DNA of 64,000 bases from Halichondria panicea (lineage: Eukaryota > Porifera > Demospongiae > Suberitida > Halichondriidae): the NCBI RefSeq assembly GCF_963675165.1, contig NC_087381.1, positions 434,001-498,000 on the forward strand, in the 5' to 3' direction. Shown here piece by piece: positions 22,551-33,445 of the stretch. Position 1 is the stretch's first letter. Every line of letters starts with the position of its first letter. The position numbers and the translations under genes were made by a program. Under the pieces are notes generated by a model, which was not told where the DNA came from, made no database searches, and saw nothing but the letters and a program-made list of their open reading frames with translations.

Positions 22551-22799
22551 TGAACAAATGTACAACTATAGTCAAGATTGGGGGGAGGGGCCACCCTGGC
22601 CGTCCCTGTTCCTACTCCACAGCTAAGAGCTACAGTTAGTTTTGCAATTGGACAATCAGAACAGATTAAAATATTTTAGCAAAAATTAAGATGTTGAAAT
22701 TACAATTTGATTTTACTCAGCTTCTTTCATTTTACGTAGGTTGCCACCAGTAGCCAGTGTAGAGCTCATGTATAATAAAGGAGGGTGCTCCAGATGACC

Positions 22800-22973
22800 T
22801 CTGACCCCCACGCTCGTCTAAAAAATAGAATAGATTTAGTAATTGAAAAGATAAGATGTAATGGTCAGATACCAAATGAACAACATCACTTAGAAACCTT
22901 GTAACGTGGGAATGATTGAATAAGAGGTTACTGTATAAATTGTGTACTTTAGTAGAGCATCAATTTCATACAC
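22800..22973 (+). promoter_or_regulatory. Upstream region of unit I with TATAAAT box
   Basis: A GTATAAATTGTG element lies about 40 bp before the ATG. The same element precedes units D, L, M and O at a similar distance, with the sequence TTTAGTAGAGCA(T/G)CAA just after it. It may be a TATA box or an element of a promoter class distinct from that of units C, F and N. Confidence 0.4.
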
Positions 22974-24467
22974 ATGTACAGCACAAAGATGGGCTCGAAT
23001 GTGAAGTTCACTGTATTTGCGCTACTGACAATCACACTATACGGAGGTCTATCCTTTGCTGTGTGGAATCTTCATACCCAAAGTGCGAGTCTAAAGACTG
23101 AAGTCACTGAATTGCGAAGTCTAAAATCTGAGAATGCAAACCTACAGAACCAAATCTCTGAATTGCGAGGCTTTGTCGGAGCTAATCCAAACCCCCACTC
23201 GAGTGATGAAACCATAATGATGGACACACTAAAGCGACTAACTCGACAATCCGGCTCCTCTCAAAGTGCTACTGATCTACTTGCTGATGCTCTGGCAGAA
23301 CTAATTGAAAACAAACTCTACACTATAATGGACTGTGCTAGAAATGATGCTGATAATTTAACCGACTGTTCGCTCAAGCCAGGCCCAAAGGGAGACAAGG
23401 GATGCCTGGGTGATCAAGGTAAAGAAGGCCCTAAGGGAATGAACGGAGAGCCTGGGGTCAAAGGACACATTGGCTACCCTGGTCATAAAGGGGAGGTGGG
23501 TTCAATCGGCCCTATCGGCGATCCCGGCTCAATGGGGCACCGAGGGGTTAAAGGAGATACTGGCGAGATCGGTCAACGAGGTGATACAGGGGTTAAAGGC
23601 GAGCGAGGATTTAAAGGACATTATGGTTTCCCTGGACACAAAGGCGAGAGTGGCGGGCCAGGTGCCAAGGGGGTTAAAGGAGATCGAGGCTTTGGAGGCA
23701 ATAATGGACAAAAGGGAGAGAAAGGAATGACGGGGGTGCCAGGTCCACCGGGACCTATTGCCGCTACCATTCCCTCTGAGAGGTGTGGTGGTCCTGGATG
23801 GAGGAAGGTGGCATTCATTGATATGACTAATACTAGCCAAGACTGCCCTCAAGGACTAAACCTGACTGGCTACTCAAAACGATCATGTGGTCGAACACAT
23901 ACAAACGAACAGGCTTGTTCATCAGTCACCTTTCCTGTTGGTGGGGGTCAATACAGTCGAGTGTGTGGGAGAGCTAAGGCTTATCACTGGGGTGACCTGG
24001 GGTCCTTCTGTGGGTACAATCGTGACTCACGTGGTATCAATGCACAGTACGTTGATGGACTAAGCTTCACTCATGGAACACCCAAGACACACATTTGGAC
24101 ATATGCAGCTGGTACATATCAAGAACTCGATAGTTATACATTCGCATACAATGGAATCTATCGCTGTCCTTGTAACCCAGGCAACACCTACGGCTCCCCT
24201 CCTTTTGTTGGTAATGACTATTTCTGTGAGAGTGGCGTAAGCTCTTATTCAGCACGTGAATTAAACATACTTTACACTGATGATCCACTCTGGGATGGTC
24301 AGGGGTGTATCCATGGCAACCCTTGCTGTTCGTTGAACAACCCCCCGTGGTTTAAGAAAACACTACCAACCCTCACAACTGATGATATTGAAATGAGAGT
24401 ATGTTTGACTAATGGTGCAGGAGCTGCTAATATTGCTCTTGAACAAATGGAACTATACGTCTACTGA
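22974..24467 (+). CDS. Collagen-stalk cysteine-rich-head type II membrane protein, unit I (complete, 497 aa)
   Basis: Single open exon. The anchor is the short form (FTVFALLTITLYGG). The coiled coil has one ELRSLKSENANLQ segment. Stalk of 42 triplets with some own variants (GSIGPIG, GDTGEIGQRGDTG). Head patches: NEQAC; HWGDLGSFCGYNRD, which adds an extra cysteine; YQELDSYTFAYNGIYR; SYSARELNILYT; TNGAGAA. The odd cysteine in SFCGY is unique among the intact copies. The sequon NTS is present in the head. Unit L is its closest relative in the coiled coil and head. Confidence 0.92.
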   Translation: MYSTKMGSNVKFTVFALLTITLYGGLSFAVWNLHTQSASLKTEVTELRSLKSENANLQNQISELRGFVGANPNPHSSDETIMMDTLKRLTRQSGSSQSATDLLADALAELIENKLYTIMDCARNDADNLTDCSLKPGPKGDKGCLGDQGKEGPKGMNGEPGVKGHIGYPGHKGEVGSIGPIGDPGSMGHRGVKGDTGEIGQRGDTGVKGERGFKGHYGFPGHKGESGGPGAKGVKGDRGFGGNNGQKGEKGMTGVPGPPGPIAATIPSERCGGPGWRKVAFIDMTNTSQDCPQGLNLTGYSKRSCGRTHTNEQACSSVTFPVGGGQYSRVCGRAKAYHWGDLGSFCGYNRDSRGINAQYVDGLSFTHGTPKTHIWTYAAGTYQELDSYTFAYNGIYRCPCNPGNTYGSPPFVGNDYFCESGVSSYSARELNILYTDDPLWDGQGCIHGNPCCSLNNPPWFKKTLPTLTTDDIEMRVCLTNGAGAANIALEQMELYVY

Positions 24468-24741
24468 TGAACTGAACATTGATCTGACTCTGTTAGCTAC
24501 TGAATATCCTAGTGGCAGTTATAGATATTAGCGTATCACTACAATGTTTTGCAAGTGAAACATCGTTGCAAAATGACCTGAAATGTTGACAGTTTGCTTT
24601 CTAACTTTTACAATATGGCAACATAATGTCATACAAGTTCCAGTATATAGGTCTTATTTTTGCGAAGTCATTAGCACTCGAAAAGTTTGCATAAGTTTGG
24701 TGCTCGCAAAACATTACATTGCAGTAATAATATTGTTCATC

Positions 24742-24948
24742 TGTAGTAACAGAGGTCATATGATGCTTGACCCCGGCATCACCCACACCTCCCCCTAGTT
24801 GGGCGTGGCTCGACCGTCTTCTGATGGGAGGTCGGGCCACGCCCAACTAACCTCCCCCTAACACACAGCCAAGGAGCTGCGGGGTCAAAGGGCAAAACTT
24901 GTAGTCCAGTTCCATAAGAAACTGGGGTAATTCAGCCACACCCACTTC
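24742..24948 (-). pseudogene. Exon relic resembling DPP8/9-type peptidase, copy Y5, interrupted by a hairpin insertion
   Basis: The usual Y segment is split at 24796 by a 54-bp palindrome. Without it, the exon pieces on both sides align with other Y copies. A small deletion has also removed the bases around GGTAGCGCTGTC. Confidence 0.42.
24796..24849. mobile_element. 54-bp palindromic insertion with 9-bp target duplication
   Basis: TAGTTGGGCGTGGC...GACC faces GGTC...GCCACGCCCAACTA around a 14-nt loop. ACCTCCCCC is repeated on both sides (24787-24795 and 24850-24858). The seven sister Y segments lack the insertion. It is a minimal hairpin element with no coding capacity. Confidence 0.85.
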
Positions 24949-25009
24949 CTGTACAGGAAGTGGGTGGTCAGAACAGTATTACCATAATCACTGAATATAC
25001 CGTATTACT

Positions 25010-25642
25010 AGAATGCCCTCAAGGACTAACACTGACTAACTACTCAAAGCGATCATGTGGTTGAACACATACAAATCGATGGGATTGTTCATCAGTCACC
25101 TTTCCTGTTGGTGGGGGTCAATACAGTCGAGTGTGTGGGAGAGCTAAAGCTTATCACTATGCGTACGTGCATTCCTTTAGGGGGTATAACTATGTTTCAC
25201 GTGGTATCAATGCACAGTACGTTGATGGACTAAGCTTCACTCATGGAACACCCAGGACACACATTTGGACATTTGCAGCTGGTCACTATCAAGGAATCAG
25301 TAGTGATACTGAACATAGAATCATTTGTTGCCCTTGTAACCAAGGCAACACGTACGGCTCCCCTCCTTTTGTTGGTAATGACTATTTCTGTGAGAGTGGC
25401 GTAAGCTCTTATTCAGCATATAAATTATGCATGGAGATCACCTTCACCCTGATGATCCACTTTGGGATGGTCAGGGGTGTATCCATGGCAACCTGTGCTG
25501 TTCGTTAAACAAACCACCGTGGTTTACCAAAACACTACCAACCCCCACAACTGATGATATTGAAATGGACTATGCATGATTCAACCTGCATCCGCTGGTA
25601 ACATTGCTCTTGAACAAATGGAACTATAATTATGTCTACTGA
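25010..25642 (+). pseudogene. Collagen-stalk family unit J, head-only stump
   Basis: The homology begins at ECPQGLTLT inside the head; anchor and stalk are absent. An in-frame TGA replaces the residue after SCG (TGTGGTTGAACA). The head is then open until an insertion near 25428 (ATGCATGGAGATCACC), and the terminal codons are disrupted by further indels (CTATAATTATGTC). It lies directly against the Y5 spacer, so the deletion took away its own promoter. Confidence 0.9.
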
Positions 25643-25893
25643 TGAAATACTGAACATTGATCTGACTCCGTTAGCTATCGTATTATTATTATGACAGTCA
25701 TAGATATTACCGTATTGCATGTTGACAATTTGCTTTCTAACTTTTGCGATAATAATGGCAATATCGTGATGTCATACAAGTACCTAGGTAGGTATTTGCA
25801 ATCTTACTTAATTTGCAAAACTCTTAATTAGCATTCGCAATGTTTGGTGATCACAACACATTGTAGTGTTACTACATACAGCTTATAATTAAC

Positions 25894-26031
25894 TAGAGGT
25901 CATCTGATGCTTGACCCCGGTAGCGCTGTCCATTACCCACACCTCCCCCCGATACACACAGCCGAGGAGCTGAGAGGTCAAAGGACAAAGCTTGTAGTCT
26001 AGTGCCCCCAGGAAACTCAGCCACACCCACT
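25894..26031 (-). pseudogene. Exon relic resembling DPP8/9-type peptidase, copy Y6
   Basis: LCPLTSQLLGCV in one frame and the VWVMD-side residues in another show the usual small indels. The donor side has lost the CACCTGTAGTAAC bases. Confidence 0.4.
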
Positions 26032-26139
26032 TTCTGTACAGGGGAGGGGTGCTCGTCAGAACAATAAGATATCCTCAGCACGTAGAGTGACACGTGAGAG
26101 ACAGGCTCACTGAGACTATTGATCTAAGCTGAAGTTTAT

Positions 26140-26858
26140 TGATCAATGGAGTATGAACAGAATAAGTGTGTATCAGACATGCAGTGGAGACTGTACATAC
26201 CTTTAAACAGTAGTGTGGGAAGCAATTTCTCAATGGGGGGGGCTCTATAGTTTTTGAATGGAAAAAATACGCCTATCTACAGAGTGCAGCTTGATAAGTC
26301 ATCTCTACTTAATAACCTGGAAAGATGGGGGGCTCCAGCCCCTGGAGCCCTCCCCCTTCCTACACCACTGCCTTAAGGTGACATATTTTCGCGTGTATTA
26401 ATTTCTGCTATTTCTGCGAATGAGAGCAAAATGGCAAAAATGTGTACTCGCAGATAATTGGAAAATGCAATGAATCTCATAATTAAAACCATTTGCGAGT
26501 AATTAGAAACGCTATCAATAACATTAATTTCAAAACTTGAGCAGAATTTAGCGGAATGTAATACCAGAAAAATGAGCTAAACAGTGAAATTGCAGACAAA
26601 TTACCTGTGAAGATATGTCACCTTAAGTTACCTGTAGGTTTTTTTAATCTGAACACGAACTCTCAAAGATAGCTAAACGGTTGAACTTTGGAAAAGCACA
26701 AGGCCTTGGTTTTTGTTAAAATTGTCTAGGACACCATTGGGAAGGTAATTCTTAAAATTAATGCACCAACTAATTGAAATTGGATGCTCTGTATATACAC
26801 AAATTATAGGCCCTCAAAGAATGCTGCAAAACAGCAGCTGAAATTTGAAAAAAAACTG
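26140..26858. other. Spacer insert without recognisable gene
   Basis: An AT-rich segment of about 400 bp here is not found in the sister spacers. It has inverted pieces (TTAAGGTGACATATTTTCGCG near 26374 and AGATATGTCACCTTAAG near 26611), so it is probably a DNA element of about 260 bp ending in CTTAAGGTGACATAT. Remnants of enolase intron 4 flank it on the right. Confidence 0.55.
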
Positions 26859-26975
26859 TGCAAGACCTTTTCTTCTCAATCTCAATCTTAATCCTTTTGG
26901 GATTTGTCACAAGGAGGTCATCGCCCATGCACAATCTGAATATCTGTACTAGCCGTTAAACTCTGCCCAGTTGTC
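26859..26975 (-). pseudogene. Relic of enolase exon 4, left end lost
   Basis: The donor and the LLLK codons are deleted; homology starts in KKACNA-region bases (TTCTTCTCAATC). An insertion (CCCATGCACAATC) lies in the middle. Confidence 0.78.
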
Positions 26976-27136
26976 TGACCTCTGACTGCTTGTCTATAAA
27001 ATAAGAAGCATTTAGTATTTGAGGTAAAAGATAATTTGATGATCAGATACCAAAAGCACCACAACCACTTAGAAACCTTGTAACGTGTGGATAAGAGGTC
27101 ACCTCAAAAATTGTGAAGAGTATCAACGCTACACAT

Positions 27137-28659
27137 GTACAGCACAAAGATGGGCTCGAATGTGAAGTTCACTGTATTTGCGCTACTGACAATCAACACT
27201 ATACGGAGGTCTATCTTTTGCTGTGTGGAATCTACATACCCAAACTGTGAGTCTAAAGACTGACGATCGGAACCAAAACACTGAATTGCGAAGAGAATTG
27301 CGAAGTCTAAAATCTGAGAATACAAACCTACAGAATCAAATATCTGAATTCCGAGGCTTTGTCGAAGCTAATCCAAACCCCCACTTAAGTGATGAAGCCA
27401 CGGTGATGGACACACTAAAGCGACTAACTCGACAATCTGGCTCCTCTCAAAGTGCTACTGATCTACTTGCTGATGCTCTGGCAGAACTAATTGAAAAGAA
27501 ACTCTACACTATAATGGACTGTGCTAGATATGACGCCGATAATTTAACCGATTGTTCTCTCAAGCCAGGCCCAAAGGGGGACAAGGGATGCCTGGGTGAT
27601 CAAGGTAAAGAAGGCCCTCAGGGAATGAACGGAGAGCCTGGGGTCAAAGGACACGTTGGCTACTCTGGTCATAAAGGGGAGGTGGGTTCAAAGGGTCCTA
27701 TCGGCAATCCCGGACCATTGGGGCACCGAGGGGTTAAAGGAGATATGGGCGAGATCGGTCAACGAGGTGAGGCGGGGGTTAAAGGCGAGCGAGGTTCGAA
27801 AGGACATTATGGTTTCCCTGGACACAAAGGCGAGAGTGGCGGGCCGGGTGCCAATGGAGTTAAAGGAAATCGAGGCTTTGTAGGAAATAATGGACAAAAG
27901 GGAGAGAAAAGAAAAATGGGGGTACAAGGTCCACCAGGACCTATTGCCGCTAACATTCCCTCCGAGAGGTGTGGTGGTCCTGGATGGAGGAAGGTGGCAT
28001 TCATTGATATGACTAATACTAGCCAAAACTGCCCTCAAGGACTAACACTGACTGGCTACTCAAAACGATCATGTGGTGCAACACATACAGATTGGAAAAA
28101 TTGTTCATCAGTCACCTTTCCTTGTGGTGGGGGTCAATACAGTCGAGTGTGTGGGAGAGCTAAGGCTTATCACTGGGGGCTCCTGCACTCCTTTTATGGG
28201 TATCACCATGAATCACATGATATCAATGCACAGTACGTTAATGGACTAAGCTTCACTTATGGAACACCCAGGACACACATTTGGACATTTGCAGCTGGTT
28301 TATATCAAGCAAACAGTAGTGATACTTTCTTCAATCCTGAATATAGAGACTTTCACTGTCCTTGTAATCCAGGCAACACCTACGGCTCCCCTCCTTTTGT
28401 TTGTAATGACTATTTCTGTGAGAGTGGCGTAAGCTCTCGTTCTGCACTTGATATTAACACATTTTATCCTGATGATCCACTCTGGGATGGTCAGGGCTGT
28501 ATCCATGGCAACCCGTGCTGTTCGTTCAATAACCCACCGTGGTTTACCAAAACACTACCAACCCCCACAACTGATGATATTGAAATGAGACTATGCTTGA
28601 GTGGTGGTGCACCTCATGCTAACATTGCTCTTGAACAAATGGAACTATACGTCTACTGA
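27137..28659 (+). pseudogene. Collagen-stalk family unit K, single frameshift in the anchor helix
   Basis: The ATG and FTVFALLTI are present. One extra A (CAATCAACACT) then shifts the frame before the end of the membrane helix and leads to a stop about 40 codons in. Everything downstream, 478 codons from MWNLHTQ to the terminal ELYVY, is open. In the stalk, GEKRKMG breaks the Gly-X-Y register that unit G keeps as GEKGKMG. Initiation at 27223 would give a protein without an anchor. A single-base lesion could also be an assembly error or a null allele. Confidence 0.8.
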
Positions 28660-28724
28660 TGAACTAGAAACACTGAACATTGATCTGACTCTGTTAGCTA
28701 CTAAATATCCAAGATTCACATATC

Positions 28725-28872
28725 ATTTCCGTATAGCGGGTTATTTTTGTATGGGGAAATTTTAACATTTATAATCTACCGCAATAGATTTAACATCACT
28801 ATCCTGACGATTTGAAATATTTAATTGGGCAGTTCATACAAAAATTTGCACCAACAAAAATTACCTGGTATA
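28725..28872. mobile_element. Shortened MITE of the CCGTATAGCGGGT family
   Basis: Left end TCCGTATAGCGGGTTATTTT is well kept. The right end (AAAAATTACCTGGTATA) is mutated and about 40 bp of interior is missing. Confidence 0.55.
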
Positions 28873-29230
28873 AGATATTATTTGTGACAGTCGTTGGTAC
28901 ATTGCCCACACCTCTCACACACACCACACACACCTTGGGAGCTGTCTGGTGGGATGATCGGAGGAGCACAGTTTCCTCTAGCTAGTCTGCAATGGACAAC
29001 CATGCTCAGCTGCTGTAGTCATAGCAACAGGCAGGTCTACGGTCATATTGTCACAACCTGCAGAGTCTCGTTCAACATCTGTGACAGTGTGTGTGGTGTA
29101 GTGTGGGCGGGGGATAGGGTTATATAGTACATAGAACTAATATTATACCCACTATACTGTCCAAGGTCACAGTAAATGACATAGGGAGTACCCCAGTGTG
29201 CATGTACGTGTGTATGAAGAGTGTATATAG

Positions 29231-29434
29231 TGAGGGTACACATTACCCCACCCTGCCCCCTCACCATCGCCATGATAGGGTAGAGAGTGGCTGTACAGGG
29301 ACCCCCCGGACAGAAACAACACTTGACAACCGTCCCTACTCAAGATGGTGTTGGAGAGTCCTTGGAGAATGGCCTCGAGTAGCCAGTCTTAATGGAGTGA
29401 CATGTTTGAATCATCTCTTGGAAATCCATGGCAG
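29231..29434 (-). pseudogene. Exon relic resembling DPP8/9-type peptidase, copy X6
   Basis: Core motif retained with GACAACCGTC and GGAGAATGG changes. The reading frame is lost on both sides of the core. Confidence 0.4.
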
Positions 29435-29754
29435 CTGTGGCTGGTGTGGTAACGCCCCCTCTAGAGAAACGCTGATTCAACAGTTATTAGTACAAAGAGG
29501 GGTGGGGCTGGTCTGCAGCTAAAATTAATATAATGCTTGATCTCTGTATCCAAGCTAGTTACCTCTATATAACACAGGGAGCTCCATGCAAACAATATTT
29601 CCAGCCAGCAAAATAATCAATGACAACAATAATAGTTCATAAATCAATCTCGAGGTCAGACCTCACAAATTACACAAAACTAAGAATTTTAAGCTAGTTC
29701 CAAGTACTATTGATAACGTTCATTTTAATGGGAAATTAATTGTTCATGTTTAGT

Positions 29755-29871
29755 TTACGATAGAGAGTTGCGGAATTTCTCTCTAGCGAACTTTGCTCCC
29801 TTTCCTAGTTTCCTCCTCGATCCTCAGTAGCTGATTGTACTTGGCCAGTCTCTCTGAGCGATACGGAGCAC
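29755..29871 (-). pseudogene. Relic of enolase last exon, one-base insertion
   Basis: It aligns along the full length of exon 6 but is 117 nt long: one extra T (CTAGTTTCCTCC) shifts the frame inside EEELG. It is followed on the right by a GGTGGGGGTGGGGAGC tract joined to family upstream sequence. Confidence 0.85.
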
Positions 29872-30821
29872 CTGTGTGAGGGGGTGGGGGTGGGGAGCTC
29901 CAGCTGACCTCTGACCCCCAGGCTCGTCTACAAAAAATAAATACATTGAGGTAAAAGATAATCAATTGATTGTCAGATACGGAATGAACAACAACATCAC
30001 TTAGAAACCTTGTAACATGTGGGAAAATGTTACTAAGAGGTTAATTACTGAACCAAAGTGCAGAATCCTCGACATTTGTGGGCTGGGTTCAGAGACGATG
30101 TTTCATAATGTTCACATGAGCACATGGATGGGCTCCATGGTAATAGAGTGAGCATGAGCATGACTTGACACTAAGGGTGGCTTGATGACTAGAATCAAAG
30201 ACACATGTCTTCCTACATGCAGGTTCGATTTTGCTTGCTTTTATTCGTAAACGATGCTTTGTTGAGAAATATAATTTTGCCATGATAGTGGCAACTTACA
30301 AGAATGTCGCATAACAGTTTATGGATGCATTATCTGTTTGCAATCTGACATTGACATCATACCCTATAGTAGGACCTAGCATTGCAGATACTAAATGAAC
30401 AAATGTACAACTATAGTCAAGATTGGGGGGGGAGGGGCCACCCTGGCCGTCCCTGTTCCTACTCCACAGCTAAGAGCTACAGTTAGTTTTGCAATTGGAC
30501 AATCAGAACAGATTAAAATATTTTAGCAAAAATTAAGATGTTGAAATTACAATTTGATTTTACTCAGCTTCTTTCCTTTTACGTAGGTTGCCACCAGTAG
30601 CCAGTGTAGAGCTCATGTATAATAAAGGAGGGTGCTCCAGATGACCTCTGACCCCCACGCTCGTCTAAACAATAGAATAGACTTAGTAATTGAAAAGATA
30701 AGATGTAATGGTCAGACCAAATACACAACAACATCACTTAGAAACCTTGTAACGTGGGAATGATTGAATAAGAGATTACTGTATAAATTGTGTACTTTAG
30801 TAGAGCATCAATTTCATACAC

Positions 30822-32311
30822 ATGTACAGCACAAAGATGGGCTCGAATGTGAAGTTCACTGTATTTGCGCTACTGACAATCACACTATACGGAGGTCTAT
30901 CCTTTGCTGTGTGGAATCTACATACCCAAAGTGCTAGTGTAAAGACTGAAGTCACTGAATTGCGAAGTCTAAAGTCTGAGAATGCAAACCTACAGAACCA
31001 AATCTCTGAATTGCGAGGCTTTGTCGGAGCTAATCCAAACCCCCACTCGAGTGATGAAGCCACGGTGATGGACACACTAAAGCGACTAACTCGACAATCC
31101 AGCTCCTCTCAAAGTGCTACTGATCTACTTGCTGATGCTCTGGCAGAACTAATTGAAAAGAAACTCTACACTATAATGGACTGTGCTAGAGATGACGCTG
31201 ATAATTCAACTGACTGTTCGCTCAAGCCAGGCCCAAAGGGGGACAAGGGATGCCTGGGTAATCAAGGTAAAGAAGGCCCTCAGGGAATGAACGGAGAGCC
31301 TGGGGTCGAAGGACACATTGGCTACCCTGGTCATACAGGAGAGTTGGGTCCAATGGGTCCTATCGGCGATTCCGGCCCAATGGGGCACCGAGGGATTAAA
31401 GGAGATATAGGCGAGATCGGTCAACGAGGTGAAGCGGGGGTTAAAGGTGAACAAGGTTCGAAAGGACATTATGGTTTCCCTGGACACAAAGGCAAGAGTG
31501 GCGGGCCGGGTGCCAAGGGGGTTAAAGGAGATCGAGGCTTTGGAGGCAATAATGGACAAAAGGGAGAGAAAGGAATGACGGGGGTTCAAGGTCCACCGGG
31601 ACCTATTACCACTATTCCGTCTGAGGCGTGTGGTGGTCCTGGATGGAGGAAGGTGGCATTTATTGACATGACTGATACTAGCCAAGACTGCCCTCAAGGA
31701 CTAAACCTGACTGGCTACTCAAAACGATCATGTGGTGCAACACATACAAACAAACAGGCGTGTTCATCGTCACCTTTCCTATTGGTGGGGGTCAATACAG
31801 TCGAGTGTGTGGGAGAGCTAAGGCTTATCACTATGGGGACCTGGGGTCCTTCAGTGGGTACAATCGTGACTCTCGTGGTATCAATGAACAGTACGTTGAT
31901 GGACTAAGCTTCACTCATGGAACACCCAGGACACACATTTGGACATTTGCAGCTGGTACATATCAAGAACTCGGTAGTTATATATTCGCGTACAATAGTA
32001 TCTATCGCTGTCCTTGTAACCCACGCAACACCAACGGCTCCCCTCCTTTTGTTGGCAATGACTATTTCTGTGAGAGTGGTGTAAGCTCTTATTCTGCACG
32101 TGAATCTAACTCATTTTATCCTGATAATCCACTTTGGGATGGTCAGGGGTGTATCCATGGCAACCCGTGCTGTTCGTTGAACAACCCCCCGTGGTTTAGG
32201 AAAAAACTACCAACCCTCACAACTGATGATATTGAAATGAGACTATGCTTAACTAATGTTGCACCTGGTTCTAACATTGCTCTTGAACAAATGGAACTAT
32301 ACGTCTACTGA
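30822..32311 (+). pseudogene. Collagen-stalk family unit L, single frameshift in the head
   Basis: Anchor, coiled coil, cysteine cluster and the 42-triplet stalk are open. One base is missing in the head (TTCATCGTCACC for TTCATCAGTCACC, near 31768), which gives 361 codons ending out of frame. The remaining head is open in the next frame to the normal end. Head patches (YQELGSYIFAYNSIYR) are closest to unit I. This lesion, too, could be an allele or an assembly error. Confidence 0.8.
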
Positions 32312-32601
32312 TGAACTAGAAACACTGAACATTGATCTGACTCTGTTAGACTGATTTACATACTATTATTGTGATATTACTGTATTACTAAATGTTTTGC
32401 AAGCGAAGTGATCTAAATCAACTGAAAATTTGTTCTAACTTGCGTTCAGACATATGATGTCATACAAGTATTCTGATGTCACAAGTACTGGTATAATTAT
32501 GTAGGTATTTGTTATCTTATTTTTGCACTCCAAATAGAATAATTATGTTTGCAAAACATTGCAGTAAATGCGGTAGTATTTAGATTAATTGTTCATGTAC
32601 C

Positions 32602-32736
32602 TGTAGGTAACCGAGGTCGTCTGATGCTTGACCCCGGTAGCGCTGTCCATCACCCACACCTCTCCCCGAGGAGCTGAGGGGTCAAAGGGCAACGTTTGTA
32701 GTCCAGTGCCCAGGAAATTTAGCCACACCCACTTCC
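32602..32736 (-). pseudogene. Exon relic resembling DPP8/9-type peptidase, copy Y7
   Basis: Shorter than the other Y copies: the bases for CVSG are deleted (CTCTCCCCGAGGAGC), so the two halves of the motif are joined. Confidence 0.38.
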
Positions 32737-33133
32737 TGTGCAGGGAGATGGGTCGGCAAAACAGTATTACCATAATCACAGATGTATCTACTGAATACAG
32801 TCGAGTAATGCCCGTACATCAAACTATCCCTACAATGTGTATGCAAGTGACAGAGTACATTGACAAAATTTATGTACTTTCCTGCAGCTCCAGTGGTAGA
32901 ATTATAGTTATAGCCTTCGCTTTCGTTACAATAATTAATTTGATGAATTTTGGCTAATCACAAAACTTGTATCTAAGCAGATCATCGGAAAGGTAATTCT
33001 GAGAGCTACAATTAGTTTTGAAATTGGACAATCTGAACACAAATTACAGGCTCTCAATAGTAGCTATCAAAACGGGTGAAATTTTGAGGCAAGCTAAGCC
33101 TTTGTTTTTGTTAATGCCAGCTAGTACACTCAC

Positions 33134-33256
33134 CTTCAGCAGTAGAGCGTTGCAAGCTCTTCTCAATGCCAGTCTTAATCCTCTTGGGATTTGTCACGAG
33201 GAGGTCATCGCCACAATCTGTATATCCGTACTAGCCGTAAACTCCGCCCAGTTGTC
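33134..33256 (-). pseudogene. Relic of enolase exon 4 (3' end)
   Basis: Donor edge, LLLK and TDIQIV codons are kept. Three bases are missing in KKACNA (GCAAGCTCTTCTC) and another one in the DDLL region. Confidence 0.83.
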
Positions 33257-33445
33257 TAACCTCTGACGGCTTGTCTGTGCAAAAATAGAAAATAAGAATA
33301 CATTCAGTAATTGAGGTAAAAGTAATAATTATGATGGTCAGAAACCAAAAGCACCACAACCACTTAGAAACCTTGTAACGTGTGGGAATAGGATACTGTA
33401 TAAATTGTGTACTTTAGTAGAGCATCAACTCGAACTGAGCTACAC

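Noticed and set aside
22265-22594. Frames with repeated VCNLTL/SAMLGPTIGYD
   Set aside because: The 66-bp minisatellite is a multiple of three, so open frames arise on both strands without coding meaning.
27223-28659. Unit K as a complete gene starting at the internal ATG
   Set aside because: The conserved start and most of the anchor lie upstream, separated by a 1-nt insertion; the internal ATG would give a chain without anchor and is not conserved as a start.
33407-33445. Extended N terminus of unit M (MYFSRASTRTELH)
   Set aside because: The bases are conserved promoter/UTR sequence in all copies and the frame upstream is open in this copy only by chance.
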